Positions 5,564 through 5,600 of a DNA stretch of 5,600 nt are shown here, piece by piece (position 1 is the first letter of the stretch; each line of letters opens with the position of its first letter). The notes below the pieces were generated by a model, which was given only the letters and a program-made list of their open reading frames with translations, did not search any database and had not been told where the DNA came from. The position numbers were made by a program, and so were the translations under genes. This stretch comes from Rhodoferax sp. (GTDB lineage: Bacteria > Pseudomonadota > Gammaproteobacteria > Burkholderiales > Burkholderiaceae_C), in the NCBI GenBank assembly GCA_028711355.1, contig JAQTSL010000245.1, positions 1 through 5,600 of the forward strand, in the 5' to 3' direction.

Positions 5564-5600
5564 ATGCAATTTGATGTTTTTGACAACCCCAGCGCCAAGT
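5564..5600 (+). CDS. ccdB: CcdB-like toxin, start only; runs off the right edge
   Basis: Only 12 complete codons are visible: MQFDVFDNPSAK. This matches the opening of chromosomal CcdB proteins (typically MaQFdVy.Np...) and the E. coli F-plasmid CcdB start MQFKVY. CcdB poisons DNA gyrase (GyrA) and is neutralised by the CcdA tail. The frame begins 7 nt after the antitoxin stop, with no strong Shine-Dalgarno of its own, which fits translational coupling to the antitoxin gene. Whether the toxin is complete cannot be judged here. The call rests on a short N-terminus plus the CcdA-like tail of the neighbour. Confidence 0.72.
   Translation, partial: MQFDVFDNPSAK

Overview
The window looks like chromosomal DNA of a betaproteobacterium, most likely Burkholderiales (Comamonadaceae or Rhodoferax-like). 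The basis is the moderately high GC content and the fdh operon head, whose gene order and N-terminal sequences resemble that group. The placement rests on recognition of protein sequence, not on a search.

Left third (1-2131, minus strand): the start of a formate dehydrogenase operon. A 68-residue Tat-signal protein of the 'formate dehydrogenase region TAT target' type (2131-1925) precedes the large catalytic subunit FdhA (from 1849, running off the left edge; 616 residues visible). FdhA carries a twin-arginine signal, one [4Fe-4S] Cys motif, and Cys rather than selenocysteine at the catalytic position. The 75-nt gap between the two genes holds a strong imperfect hairpin (1878-1920).

Middle (2132-5177, plus strand): a 199-bp divergent intergenic region with a 10-bp perfect palindrome inside a 19-nt near-palindrome. 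It is followed by a complete, tightly coupled TRAP transporter operon, dctP-dctQ-dctM: periplasmic binding protein, small membrane subunit, large membrane subunit. dctP and dctQ overlap by 11 nt and dctQ and dctM by 4 nt (ATGA). The substrate cannot be read from the sequence; the family usually imports organic acids using a Na+ gradient.

Right end (5178-5600, plus strand): a toxin-antitoxin module. An 89-residue antitoxin has a Phd/YefM-like N-terminal half and a CcdA-like C-terminal tail. Seven nt later begins a truncated reading frame whose first 12 residues match the start of CcdB gyrase toxins. The antitoxin therefore appears to be a Phd-CcdA chimera paired with CcdB, the most interesting item in the window. 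No RNA gene, CRISPR array, insertion sequence or transposase gene was seen.
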